A stretch of DNA of 35,499 nucleotides. Origin: Phycisphaerales bacterium UBA1161 (GTDB lineage Bacteria; Planctomycetota; Phycisphaerae; Tepidisphaerales; Tepidisphaeraceae). Of the stretch, positions 15,706 to 23,838 are shown piece by piece. The stretch spans positions 1 through 35,499 of the forward strand of contig DBZL01000061.1 of assembly GCA_002311745.1 (NCBI GenBank), in the 5' to 3' direction. Within the stretch, counting starts at the first letter, position 1. Every line of letters begins with the position of its first letter. The position numbers were made by a program, and so were the translations under genes. The notes below the pieces were generated by a model that worked only from the letters and a program-made list of their open reading frames with translations, made no database searches and was not told where the DNA came from.

Positions 15706-16061
15706 ACGTCACCTCTCGGCTGCTCGTCGACCTCGATGCAGACCAACTGGAATTCGTCGCCGCCGATCAGCCGCACACGCTCGGAGCCGCAAGCGCAGCG
15801 CTGCGGCAATTCTTGCGGCGACCACTGGTCGCCGCAGTCGGCGCATCGCACCTGCCACGGCAGCGTCGTCAACTCCAGCGCCGGCGGCGCGGCGGCGTCG
15901 GACTGTTCGGCCATCAATCCTTGCCAGGCCCATTGCATGCACTGCGGATCGATGCCGCGCAGCGGACCCACGCGGACGCGCACCGTCCGCAGCACGGCGC
16001 CGGCCGGCACGTGCCGTCGCGCCAAATCCAAAATCGCCTGCGCTATCGACATCTCATGCAT
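15675..16061 (-). CDS. hypA: Hydrogenase nickel insertion metallochaperone HypA
   Basis: HypA binds nickel through its N-terminal Met-His-Glu and hands it to the hydrogenase large-subunit precursor together with HypB. The 128-residue sequence begins MHEMSIAQAILDLA, which is diagnostic. The zinc domain has CADC and CACG pairs (CxxC...CxC). The remainder (VRVRVGPLRGIDPQCMQWAW) fits the family. Its ATG overlaps the stop of the protease gene in an 8-nt ATGCATGA arrangement, and its 3' end overlaps hypB. The ATG is fixed by the need for His at position 2. Confidence 0.96.
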   Translation of the reverse strand: MHEMSIAQAILDLARRHVPAGAVLRTVRVRVGPLRGIDPQCMQWAWQGLMAEQSDAAAPPALELTTLPWQVRCADCGDQWSPQELPQRCACGSERVRLIGGDEFQLVCIEVDEQPRGDVCKSKLSKTC

Positions 16062-16581
16062 GGCGGCATTCCCGTTTGCCACGCCTGGCTCCGGGCAGGC
16101 GCCAGGCCAAGCCCGCGGACGCTCGGCGCACCACGCGCATCACGTCGCGCACCACGCGCGGCAGCGCCGCCCGCACCGGCGGCGACAGCGCCTGCTCGTA
16201 TGCGAAACTCGCCGCCCCGACGCCGTACAGCAGCGCCCGGGGACAGCGGCCGTACAGGTCGCGGGCCAGGCGAAGAATTCCCTCCGGTCCCTGCTGATGA
16301 GCGGCGTCCGCGACCGTCGGTTGAACGATGCGCACGCGGCGGCGGCGAATTCTTCCCGGCTGCAGGCGGCAATCGGCGTCGATGAAGATCGCCCATTGGG
16401 CCCGGCTCAGCGGCTCCGCCATTTCGGGAAGAAGCTGATGCGCCGTCAGCACCGACGCCCACCGCCGCGGCAAAGACGCCTTCAGGCGCCGCGCCGCCTC
16501 CGGACCGGCGCCGTCGTCGCCGCGCAGCGCGTTGCCGTAGCCGATGATCAGCACCGGTGATTCAGTCGCGTTGGACGGCAT
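16054..16581 (-). CDS. hoxW: Hydrogenase maturation endopeptidase (HoxW-like)
   Basis: A 175-residue HycI/HyaD/HoxW-type protease, which removes the C-terminal peptide of the large subunit once nickel is in place. Family signatures are VLIIGYGNALRGDDGAG at the N-terminus, with the acidic metal-sensing position, AIFIDAD, and AHQQGPEGILRLARDLYG, whose His matches the usual HHLSPE-type ligand. The C-terminus is unusually basic (RRASAGLAWRLPGARRGKRE). It overlaps the hoxH stop by 20 nt and hypA by 8 nt, consistent with dedicated processing of this HoxH. The gene name rests on context more than on sequence. Confidence 0.88.
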   Translation of the reverse strand: MPSNATESPVLIIGYGNALRGDDGAGPEAARRLKASLPRRWASVLTAHQLLPEMAEPLSRAQWAIFIDADCRLQPGRIRRRRVRIVQPTVADAAHQQGPEGILRLARDLYGRCPRALLYGVGAASFAYEQALSPPVRAALPRVVRDVMRVVRRASAGLAWRLPGARRGKRECRHA

Positions 16582-17986
16582 GAATCACCTCGCCATCGGC
16601 AGCCACCAGTTCGATCTTCAGGGGCATCTTGCCCAGGGCGTGCGTTGCGCAGGACAGGCACGGGTCGTAGCAACGGATGACCGCTTCCACGCGGTTGAGC
16701 GCGCCTTCGGAAATCTTCTTGCCGTCGACGAAATGCTGGGCGGCCTGGAGGATTCCGCGGTTCATCGCCAGGTTGTTGTGGCCCGTGGCGATGATGAGAT
16801 TGGCCCAGACCATCCGCCCGTCATCGTCGATGCGATAATGGTGGATGAGCGTGCCGCGAGGCGCCTCGGCCACGCCGACGCCCTCGTCGCGGTTGGGTCG
16901 GGCGCGGGCGCGGACCCGCGTATCCAGGATGGTGGGATCGCCCAAAAGCCGCTGCATCATCTCCAAGCCGAAGATGATTTCGATCAATCGCGCGTGGTGA
17001 TAGTGGAACGATCCGAGCACGGCTCCGCGTTGGATTTCGCGAAGTTCGGCCCATTCCTGGTCGGCCATGGGCGTGCCGCAATGATCCACCAGGTTCAGCC
17101 GCGCCAGCGGCCCCACGCGGTAAATCCCGCGCGGATAGCCCAACTTCTGGAAATACGGAAACTTCATGAAGCTGTACGGCTCGACCGCTTCGGCGATCAG
17201 TTCCTGGTATTTTTCCGGCGGAAATTGATCGACGACGATCTCACCCTTGGCATCCACGAGGCGCAGCAGGCCGTCGTAATGTTCCAATCCGCCGGTTTCG
17301 GTGATCAAGCCCATGAACAGCGTGGGGAAATTGGCGAAGGTGCGGGCTTCGGCGCCGAAACCGGCAGCCACTCGTTTGTACCACCGCAGGGTGCGTTGGG
17401 CGATCTCCAGGCCCTCGGGAAGCATGGCCAGCATCTTGTCGCGGTTTTGGGCCTCGAGCGGCTTGTTGACGCCGCCGGGAACCGCCCACGCCGGGTGGAT
17501 CTTCTTGCCGCCCAGGATTTCGATGATGCTCTGGCCGATCTGCCGCAGGCGGATGCCGTCCCGGGCCAGTTGCGGATTCTCCTGCGCCAGGCCGAACAGG
17601 TTCCGCCTGGCCGGATCGGCGTCGAAACCCATCAGCAGATCCGGCGAACTGAGGTGGAAGAAACTCAGCGCGTGCGACTGCACCATCTGCGCCAGGTTCA
17701 TGATGCGGCGCAGGTTGGCCGCGGTTTCGGGAATCGCCACCGCCAACAGCGCGTCGCACGCCTTGGCGGATGCGATCAGATGGCTGACCGGGCAGATGCC
17801 GCAGGTGCGGGCCATGAGTGAAGGCATTTCGGTCAACGGCCGGCCCTCGCACAGCTTCTCAAAGCCGCGAAACTGCGTCACGTGGAACATCGCATCGGTC
17901 ACGTTGCCGTCGTCGCCGAGCCTCAGCGTGATTTTCGCGTGGCCCTCGATGCGGGTGACGGGATCGATCACAATATCGCGTGGCAT
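16562..17986 (-). CDS. hoxH: NAD-linked [NiFe]-hydrogenase large subunit HoxH
   Basis: The catalytic subunit of the bidirectional NAD-coupled hydrogenase, binding the Ni-Fe(CN)2CO centre. The N-terminal ligand motif RTCGICPVSH (Cys62, Cys65) and the C-terminal motif DPCLSCATH (Cys443, Cys446, His449) are both intact, so four Ni-ligating Cys are present. The 25 residues after His449 (ALGKMPLKIEL...) form the propeptide expected to be cut off by the adjacent protease. The start PRDIVIDPVTRIEGHAKITLRL is typical. The 474-residue length and motif wording match cyanobacterial HoxH (group 3d). I chose the ATG at 17984-17986, preceded by GAAAGGCGA. It lies 13 nt after hoxY. Confidence 0.96.
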   Translation of the reverse strand: MPRDIVIDPVTRIEGHAKITLRLGDDGNVTDAMFHVTQFRGFEKLCEGRPLTEMPSLMARTCGICPVSHLIASAKACDALLAVAIPETAANLRRIMNLAQMVQSHALSFFHLSSPDLLMGFDADPARRNLFGLAQENPQLARDGIRLRQIGQSIIEILGGKKIHPAWAVPGGVNKPLEAQNRDKMLAMLPEGLEIAQRTLRWYKRVAAGFGAEARTFANFPTLFMGLITETGGLEHYDGLLRLVDAKGEIVVDQFPPEKYQELIAEAVEPYSFMKFPYFQKLGYPRGIYRVGPLARLNLVDHCGTPMADQEWAELREIQRGAVLGSFHYHHARLIEIIFGLEMMQRLLGDPTILDTRVRARARPNRDEGVGVAEAPRGTLIHHYRIDDDGRMVWANLIIATGHNNLAMNRGILQAAQHFVDGKKISEGALNRVEAVIRCYDPCLSCATHALGKMPLKIELVAADGEVIHAVQRD

Positions 17987-17999
17987 CGCAGTCGCCTTT

Positions 18000-18560
18000 C
18001 TAACGGCCAAATCGCGTCACGGCGCCGACATCGGGAGTGCGCCCGGCGAGAAGCTCGCCGACCACATAAAAAATCGCATCCGCCGGCGGCGGGCAGCCCG
18101 GCACGAACACGTCCACTTCCACCACCTCGTGCACCGGCCGAACGCGCTCCAGCAGCGTCGGCAGATGCAGCGTCGGCGTTTGCTTCTGAAGCTGCGCGTT
18201 TTCGTTGTAGGCGCGGTCCAGCGTCGCCGCAGCGCCGAAGGGATTGCGCATCGCCGGCACGTTGCCGGTCACCGCGCAATCGCCCAGGGAAACCAGAATT
18301 TTCGTGCGGCCGCGGATCATGCGAATCTTGCGCAGGTCCTCGTCCGTGCTGACCGAGCCTTCCACCAGCGTCACATCCACGTCCGGGGGAAACTCCTTGT
18401 GGTCCACCAACGGGCTGTAGACCAGCTCGATCAGGGGCGCCAGCTCCAGCAGCCGCTGATCCATGTCCAGAAACGACATGTGGCAGCCGGAGCAGCCGTC
18501 CAGCCAGACGGTGGCGATACGCACCTTTTTCACCGCGGCGGCTGGCTCTTGGGCGCTCAT
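18000..18560 (-). CDS. hoxY: NAD-linked [NiFe]-hydrogenase small subunit HoxY
   Basis: The 186-residue small subunit carrying the proximal [4Fe-4S] cluster that passes electrons from the Ni-Fe site to HoxU. Cluster ligands are visible as [22 protein letters not shown] and FVPGCPPP. As in other group 3d enzymes it lacks the long C-terminal domain for medial and distal clusters and the Tat signal, so the enzyme is cytoplasmic. Its ATG overlaps the hoxU stop in an ATGA. The frame is open further upstream but only through hoxU. Confidence 0.95.
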   Translation of the reverse strand: MSAQEPAAAVKKVRIATVWLDGCSGCHMSFLDMDQRLLELAPLIELVYSPLVDHKEFPPDVDVTLVEGSVSTDEDLRKIRMIRGRTKILVSLGDCAVTGNVPAMRNPFGAAATLDRAYNENAQLQKQTPTLHLPTLLERVRPVHEVVEVDVFVPGCPPPADAIFYVVGELLAGRTPDVGAVTRFGR

Positions 18561-19276
18561 GACTGGCTCCCTCGCATCCGGGTCAAATAGGGCAGGAATT
18601 GGTCGTCCTTTTCCATTTCGGCCACGCCGGTGCCCTTGCGCGTCAAGGCGCCGGTGGGACAGACGCGGACGCACTTGCCGCAGGTCGTGCAGGTCTGGCT
18701 CGATCCCCACGGCTCGTTGAGGTCGATGATGACGCGGCAGTCTATCCCCCGGCCCATCACGTCCAAGGTGTGCGCCCCTTCGATTTCGTCGCACACGCGC
18801 ACGCAGCGCGTGCACAGCACGCAGCGGTTGTGGTCCAGGCGGAACAGATCGTGCGACGCATCGAACGGCAACGTCGGGTAGCGGTACGGAATGTCGATGT
18901 GCGTGATGCCCAGCACCTGCGCCAGGTTCTGCAACTCGCAGTGCCCGTTGGACACGCACACCGAGCAGACGTGATTCCGCTCGGCAAACAAGAGCTGCAC
19001 GACCATGCGGCGGTATTTCAGCAGCCGCGGCGAATCCGTGGTCACCTCCATGCCCTCGGCCACCTTGGTCACGCACGCCGACAGCAGCTTGTGCGATCCC
19101 TTGATCTCGACCAGACAAAGCCGGCACGCCCCCCAGCCCGAGAGGCCCTCGAGGAAACAGAGCGTCGGGATGTGGATCTTGTTCTCGCTGGCCACGTCGA
19201 GGATGGTTTCATCCGCGCGGCCGCTGACGTCCTTGCCGTCGATCTTCAAGCTCACTACCGTCGTCGGGGCGCTCAT
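18557..19276 (-). CDS. hoxU: Hydrogenase diaphorase iron-sulfur subunit HoxU
   Basis: The 239-residue iron-sulfur subunit linking the diaphorase to the hydrogenase, homologous to the N-terminus of NuoG. Order of domains: a plant-type [2Fe-2S] domain ([16 protein letters not shown], later SAC), the His-Cys3 [4Fe-4S] motif [16 protein letters not shown], and two ferredoxin-like clusters [11 protein letters not shown] and [18 protein letters not shown] overlaps join it to hoxF upstream and hoxY downstream, so translation is coupled across the three genes. Length and cluster set match HoxU. Confidence 0.95.
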   Translation of the reverse strand: MSAPTTVVSLKIDGKDVSGRADETILDVASENKIHIPTLCFLEGLSGWGACRLCLVEIKGSHKLLSACVTKVAEGMEVTTDSPRLLKYRRMVVQLLFAERNHVCSVCVSNGHCELQNLAQVLGITHIDIPYRYPTLPFDASHDLFRLDHNRCVLCTRCVRVCDEIEGAHTLDVMGRGIDCRVIIDLNEPWGSSQTCTTCGKCVRVCPTGALTRKGTGVAEMEKDDQFLPYLTRMRGSQS

Positions 19277-20922
19277 GACGCGTTCTCCTTGGCGCCGGCA
19301 TCCGCCAGCGCGGGCTCGGCGTCGTCTTCCACCAGCAGCTCGTCGTATTCGTTGCGGAAATAGCGCAGCGTGCTGAGCACCGCGTTGGGCGCGTTCTGCC
19401 CCAGCCCGCAGAGGCTGGTGTTGCGCACCATGTCGCACAATTCCTCCAGCAGCGCCAAATCGCGCACGGTCGCCTTGCGGTCGATGATCTTGGTGAGCAG
19501 GTCGTGCATCTGCACCGTTCCCACGCGGCAGGGCACGCACTTGCCGCACGATTCGGTCATGCAGAATTCCATGAAGTAGCGGGCCACGTCCACCATGCTC
19601 GAGGTCTCGTCCATGATGATCATGCCGCCGGAGCCCATGATCGAACCCACCTTGACCAGCGAGTCGTAATCGACGGGCATGTCCAGGAACTGCTCGGGGA
19701 TGCAGCCGCCGGAGGGACCGCCCGTCTGCACCGCCTTGAACTTCTTGCCGTCGGGGATGCCGCCGCCCATGTCGTAAATAATCTCCCGCAGGGTGATGCC
19801 CATGGGCACTTCGATCAGGCCCGTGTTGTTGACCTTCCCGGCCAGGGCGAAGGTCTTGGTTCCCTTGCTCTTTTCGGTGCCGATGGCCGCGTACCACTGG
19901 CCGCCCTGGCGGATGATCGGCGGGATGTTGGCGAACGTCTCCACGTTGTTGATCAGCGTCGGCGCGCCCCACAGCCCGGATTCCGCGGGGAACGGCGGAC
20001 GCGGACGCGGCTGGCCACGCTCGCCCTCAATGCTGGCGATCAGCGCCGTCTCCTCGCCGCACACGTACGCCCCGGCGCCCAGGCGAATGTCGATCTCGAA
20101 GCTCAGCGGCGTGCCGAAGATGTTGTGGCCCAGCAAACCCTGCTTCTCCGCCTGGCGGATGGCGATCTTCAGCCGCTTCACCGCCAGCGGATATTCCGCG
20201 CGCACGTAGATGTACCCGCGGCTGGCGCCCACCGCGTACGCGGCGATCGCCATGCCCTCCAGCACGCGATGCGGATCGCTCTCCAGCACGCTGCGGTCCA
20301 TGAACGCGCCCGGATCGCCCTCATCGGCGTTGCAGATCACGTACTTGGTCGCCCCGCCGGCCTTGGCCACCATGCTCCACTTCAGCCCCGTGGGATAACC
20401 CGCCCCGCCGCGGCCACGCAGGCCGCTGCGCGACACCTCCGCGATCACCTCCGCCGTGTTCATCGACGTGAGCGCCTGGTGCAAAGCCGTGTAGCCGCCC
20501 GCGGCGATGTATTCCTCGATGCGCTCCGGATCGATCACGCCGCAGTTTTCCAGCACGATCTTCTTCTGCCGCGCGAAAAACGGCACGTCCATCCGACAAT
20601 GCAGGCGCTGCACCGGCTGCTGCGTCTTGAGCGCGCCGACGATGTCCGCGGCGTCGTCGGGCGTCACCTCCTTGTACATCACGTTCTGATCCGCCACGGA
20701 CACCAGCGGACCCGCGGCGCACAGGCCCATGCACCCCACCGGCTTGACCTGGCAATGCTCCTCCAGCCCCGCGGCTTTCACCTGCGCCTCCAGGGCATCC
20801 TTCACCCGGTCGCTGCACGAGGAAAGACATCCCGCCGCCATGCACACGTGCAAATGGTGCTTCTTGCGCCCGCACGCTTCCCGTTCCTCTTGGGCGATTG
20901 TTTCCAGTTCTTCAGCGGTCAT
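19273..20922 (-). CDS. hoxF: Hydrogenase diaphorase NAD/FMN subunit HoxF
   Basis: A 549-residue NuoF-like subunit that oxidises or reduces NAD(H) through FMN. Residues about 20-105 form a thioredoxin-like [2Fe-2S] domain ([11 protein letters not shown], later [12 protein letters not shown]). The NuoF core follows with the FMN motif [31 protein letters not shown], the NADH-binding [15 protein letters not shown] and the [4Fe-4S] motif [13 protein letters not shown] plus SLCGLGQ. It has no extra C-terminal ferredoxin domain as in HydB/HndC types, which supports the Hox assignment. The ATG at 20920-20922 is preceded by AGGTGGG. It overlaps hoxE by 11 nt and hoxU by 4 nt. Confidence 0.95.
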   Translation of the reverse strand: MTAEELETIAQEEREACGRKKHHLHVCMAAGCLSSCSDRVKDALEAQVKAAGLEEHCQVKPVGCMGLCAAGPLVSVADQNVMYKEVTPDDAADIVGALKTQQPVQRLHCRMDVPFFARQKKIVLENCGVIDPERIEEYIAAGGYTALHQALTSMNTAEVIAEVSRSGLRGRGGAGYPTGLKWSMVAKAGGATKYVICNADEGDPGAFMDRSVLESDPHRVLEGMAIAAYAVGASRGYIYVRAEYPLAVKRLKIAIRQAEKQGLLGHNIFGTPLSFEIDIRLGAGAYVCGEETALIASIEGERGQPRPRPPFPAESGLWGAPTLINNVETFANIPPIIRQGGQWYAAIGTEKSKGTKTFALAGKVNNTGLIEVPMGITLREIIYDMGGGIPDGKKFKAVQTGGPSGGCIPEQFLDMPVDYDSLVKVGSIMGSGGMIIMDETSSMVDVARYFMEFCMTESCGKCVPCRVGTVQMHDLLTKIIDRKATVRDLALLEELCDMVRNTSLCGLGQNAPNAVLSTLRYFRNEYDELLVEDDAEPALADAGAKENAS

Positions 20923-21421
20923 GGCCCACCTGTTTTGACACACGATCCAGCAGATCCGCGCTGCCGACTTTGCCCATCACCGTCCCATCCAGCACCGCCG
21001 CCGGCGCCAGCCCGCACGAGCCCAGACAGCGCGCGGTCATCACCGACAGCTTGCCGTCGCCCGTCGTCTGGCCGGCCTTGATCCCGAATCTCTTTTCCAG
21101 CGAGCCCAGCAACTGGGCGGCGCCCTTGATGTAGCAGGCCGTGCCCAGGCACACCACGCAGGTGTGCTCGCCCTGCGGCTTGAGCATGAAGTGGTGGTAA
21201 AAAGTCGCCACCCCATACACCTTGCTGAGCGGCAGATTCAGCGAAGAGCTGACGAAACGCAGCGCCGGCTCGTCCAGATACCCGAACGATTCCTGCACCG
21301 TGTGCATCGTCTCAATCAGAGAGTTGCCGACGTACCCGTGGCGCCGCATCGTGGCATCCACGATCCGCCAGCGCTTGTCGGCCGACGGCATCGGCGGTTG
21401 TCTTCTCGGAGGCGCGATCAT
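20912..21421 (-). CDS. hoxE: Hydrogenase diaphorase [2Fe-2S] subunit HoxE
   Basis: A 169-residue NuoE-like protein with a helical N-terminal domain ([30 protein letters not shown], then [14 protein letters not shown]) and a thioredoxin-like [2Fe-2S] domain. The ligands are [13 protein letters not shown] and [12 protein letters not shown]. HoxE accompanies HoxFU in five-subunit group 3d hydrogenases and may mediate ferredoxin or other electron input. I chose the ATG at 21419-21421; a later ATG at the PSADKRW segment is possible. It is 19 nt after hypE and overlaps hoxF. Confidence 0.93.
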   Translation of the reverse strand: MIAPPRRQPPMPSADKRWRIVDATMRRHGYVGNSLIETMHTVQESFGYLDEPALRFVSSSLNLPLSKVYGVATFYHHFMLKPQGEHTCVVCLGTACYIKGAAQLLGSLEKRFGIKAGQTTGDGKLSVMTARCLGSCGLAPAAVLDGTVMGKVGSADLLDRVSKQVGHDR

Positions 21422-21440
21422 GGGTCTCGCTTTCTCGCGG

Positions 21441-22487
21441 TTAGCAAATCCGCGGTAACTGTTCTCCGTAAGGTTTCTGCAAGATGCGGCTGCCGCCCAT
21501 CTTCGTGCGCAGCTCGCACAGGCCATCGGGCCGATCTTCCACGACGCCGATCACCCGGGCCTCCGTGCCGTGCTCGTCATGCCGCAACACATCCATAACC
21601 GCGGCGACGGCATCGGGCCGCACCACGGCGACGATCTTGCCCTCGTTGGCCACGTCCAGCGGGTCCACGCCCAGCATGTCCGCCGCGTGCCACGTTTGGG
21701 GGCGAATCGGAATCTGCTTTTCCTCCAGCGCCACGTGCCATCCCGTGCGCCTTGCCAAATCCGCCGCCACGCCGGCCAGGCCCCCGCGCGTCGGATCGCG
21801 CAGGAACACCACGCCTTGCGTCTTGTCCAGCAGTTTTTCGATCATGCCGTTGAGCGGCGCCACGTCGCTCACCAGCACGCTTTGCACCTGCGGCATCTCT
21901 CGGGCCAGCATGACGGCCATGCCGTGATCCGCGATCGGACCGCTGACGATCAGGGCATCGCCGGGACGAACCTGGTCCGGATGCAGCCGCACCGGCCCCG
22001 CCGCGCCGACGCCGGCCGTCGTGATGTAAATCCCATCCCCCTGCCCGCGGCCGACCACCTTGGTGTCGCCCGTCACCACGCGCACGGCCGCTTCCTTGGC
22101 CGTCGCCGCGATCGAGTCCAAAATCTCTTCCAAAACCTTCCGCTCCAGACCTTCGGTCAGGATCAGGCCCAAGGCGATGCCCAGCGGCTTGGCGCCGCAA
22201 ACGGCCAGATCGTTGACCGTGCCGCTGACGGCCAATCGCCCGATGTCGCCGCCGGGGAATTTGATCGGCTGCACGACGTATCCGTCGATAGTCAGCGCCA
22301 ACCGATCCGCGCCCGGCAGTATCGCCGAGTCCAGCAACTCAGCCAGGACGCTGTTGCCCAGCCGCGGCAAGACGCTGGTTGCGATCAGATCATCCGTGAG
22401 CTGCCCGCCGCCGCCGTGGGCGAGATTGATCCGCGGGCCGGCCGAGCGGTCGCTGGACACCGCTTTGTCATCGCAAACGTCGATCAT
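21441..22487 (-). CDS. hypE: Hydrogenase expression/formation protein HypE
   Basis: HypE dehydrates a carbamoylated C-terminal cysteine to thiocyanate, the cyanide source for the Fe centre. The 348-residue sequence is a PurM/SelD-like ATP-dependent enzyme with LAHGGGGQLTDDLI, ALTIDGYVVQP, GRLAVSGTVNDLAVCGA, VVTGDTKVV and LRDPTRGGLA. It ends exactly in PRIC, the required C-terminal Cys348. The ATG at 22485-22487 overlaps the hypD stop in an ATGA. Confidence 0.97.
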   Translation of the reverse strand: MIDVCDDKAVSSDRSAGPRINLAHGGGGQLTDDLIATSVLPRLGNSVLAELLDSAILPGADRLALTIDGYVVQPIKFPGGDIGRLAVSGTVNDLAVCGAKPLGIALGLILTEGLERKVLEEILDSIAATAKEAAVRVVTGDTKVVGRGQGDGIYITTAGVGAAGPVRLHPDQVRPGDALIVSGPIADHGMAVMLAREMPQVQSVLVSDVAPLNGMIEKLLDKTQGVVFLRDPTRGGLAGVAADLARRTGWHVALEEKQIPIRPQTWHAADMLGVDPLDVANEGKIVAVVRPDAVAAVMDVLRHDEHGTEARVIGVVEDRPDGLCELRTKMGGSRILQKPYGEQLPRIC

Positions 22488-23608
22488 GAAACGCTCCGGA
22501 CTTTGGTGGCGTTGTTGACCCGCCGGTACTTGAACCACGCCTGGCACGTGCCTTCGGAGCTGACCATGCACGGTCCGACGGCCCGCACCGGCGTGCAGGC
22601 GGCGGCGAACAGCTCGCACTGATCCGGCGTCGCTCGGCCGGTGATCACGTCGCCGCAGCGGCAGCCGGGCGTCTCGCGGCTGACCGGCCGGCCCAACTCA
22701 AAGCGCACGCGGGCATCGAACTGCGCGTACTCCGGTCGCACCGCCAAGCCGCTGCCGCCCAGCTCGCCCAGGCCGCGCCACTGCCAATCCGCCGGCGCAA
22801 AAACCTTGTACATGATCGCCTGCGCGTCCGTGTTGCCCTCTTCGGTGACGGCCTGGGAATACAGATTTTCCAGGGCCGGCTTGCCGTCGGCGACCATTTC
22901 CGTCAACCGCGCCAATGCCGCCGCGATCTGCGGGCCTTCAAAGCCGGCGATCACGCACGCTCGGCCATACTTCTGCACGATCGGCTCAAACGCCGCGGCG
23001 CCGATGATCACGGACACGTGACCCGGGCACAGGAACCCGTCCACTTGCACATCCGGACTTTCCAACAGCGCCCGCATCGCCGGCAGGACCAGCTTGTGAC
23101 TGGCCAAGACCGTGAAGTTCTCCAAACCCAACCGCGCCGCCCGCAGAATCGCCGCCGCCGTCGCCGGCGTGGTCGTCTCGAATCCGACCGCCGCGAAGAC
23201 GACATCCCGCTGCCGATCGGCCTGCGCCAGCTTCACCGCATCCAGGGATGAGTAGACCACGCGGATGTCGGCCCCTTCGGCACGGGCTTGCTCGAGGCTC
23301 CCCTGCGAGCCGGTGACACGCAGCATGTCGCCGTAGGTGCACAGGGTGATGCCCGGTCGCCGCGCCAACTCGATCAATTGATCGATGTCGCCCTGCGACG
23401 TAACGCACACCGGGCACCCGGGTCCGCTGAGCAGCGCGACGTTGGCCGGCATCAGGCTGTGCAGCCCGCAGCGAAAGGCGCTCATCGTGTGCGTGCCGCA
23501 GACTTCCATGAATTTCACGCCGCGGCCAAGCCGCGCGGCGGCGCTCCGCAGACGCGACAGCGACTGCCGCGTCACCTCCGGAGCGTCCAGCACCGCTTGG
23601 GCGATCAT
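22484..23608 (-). CDS. hypD: Hydrogenase formation protein HypD
   Basis: HypD is the [4Fe-4S] scaffold on which, with HypC, the Fe(CN)2CO unit is assembled. The 374-residue product has all signatures: FMEVCGTHTMSAFRCGL, LSGPGCPVCVTSQGDID, the GFETTTPATAA loop, GFLCPGHVSVIIG, and the cluster region PGCRCGDVITG with later Cys residues. Its ATG overlaps the hypC stop (ATGA) and its stop overlaps the hypE start. The frame is open further upstream only as a shadow of hypC and hypF. Confidence 0.97.
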   Translation of the reverse strand: MIAQAVLDAPEVTRQSLSRLRSAAARLGRGVKFMEVCGTHTMSAFRCGLHSLMPANVALLSGPGCPVCVTSQGDIDQLIELARRPGITLCTYGDMLRVTGSQGSLEQARAEGADIRVVYSSLDAVKLAQADRQRDVVFAAVGFETTTPATAAAILRAARLGLENFTVLASHKLVLPAMRALLESPDVQVDGFLCPGHVSVIIGAAAFEPIVQKYGRACVIAGFEGPQIAAALARLTEMVADGKPALENLYSQAVTEEGNTDAQAIMYKVFAPADWQWRGLGELGGSGLAVRPEYAQFDARVRFELGRPVSRETPGCRCGDVITGRATPDQCELFAAACTPVRAVGPCMVSSEGTCQAWFKYRRVNNATKVRSVS

Positions 23609-23832
23609 GACTTGACTCCTGCGTTGCGCAGATCGTGCACCACGGCCCAGGTCTCCTGCGCTTCCCGCTCGTCCAACGTCTGGATGGCAAAGCCCGCGTG
23701 CAGCAGCACCCAATCGCCCTGCTTGCAATGCGGCACCAGCACGGTGCTGATCTCCACGCGGTTGCCGTGCAGATCGGCCACGGCCTTGGTTCCCTGGAGT
23801 TGCACCAAACGGGCTGGAACGGCTAGACACAT
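23605..23832 (-). CDS. hypC: Hydrogenase assembly chaperone HypC
   Basis: A 75-residue HypC/HupF/HybG chaperone that carries the Fe ligand unit to the HoxH precursor with HypD. It begins MCLAVPARLV; Cys2, exposed after Met removal, is the functional residue. A beta-barrel-like remainder (VADLHGNRVEISTVLVP, GDWVLLHAGFAIQTLDE) follows. It is 6 nt after hypF and overlaps hypD. Confidence 0.97.
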   Translation of the reverse strand: MCLAVPARLVQLQGTKAVADLHGNRVEISTVLVPHCKQGDWVLLHAGFAIQTLDEREAQETWAVVHDLRNAGVKS

Positions 23833-23838
23833 AAATCC

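Noticed and set aside
14974..16560. 528-codon plus-strand frame opposite hypB, hypA and the protease
   Set aside because: It crosses three recognisable genes on the other strand and resembles nothing.
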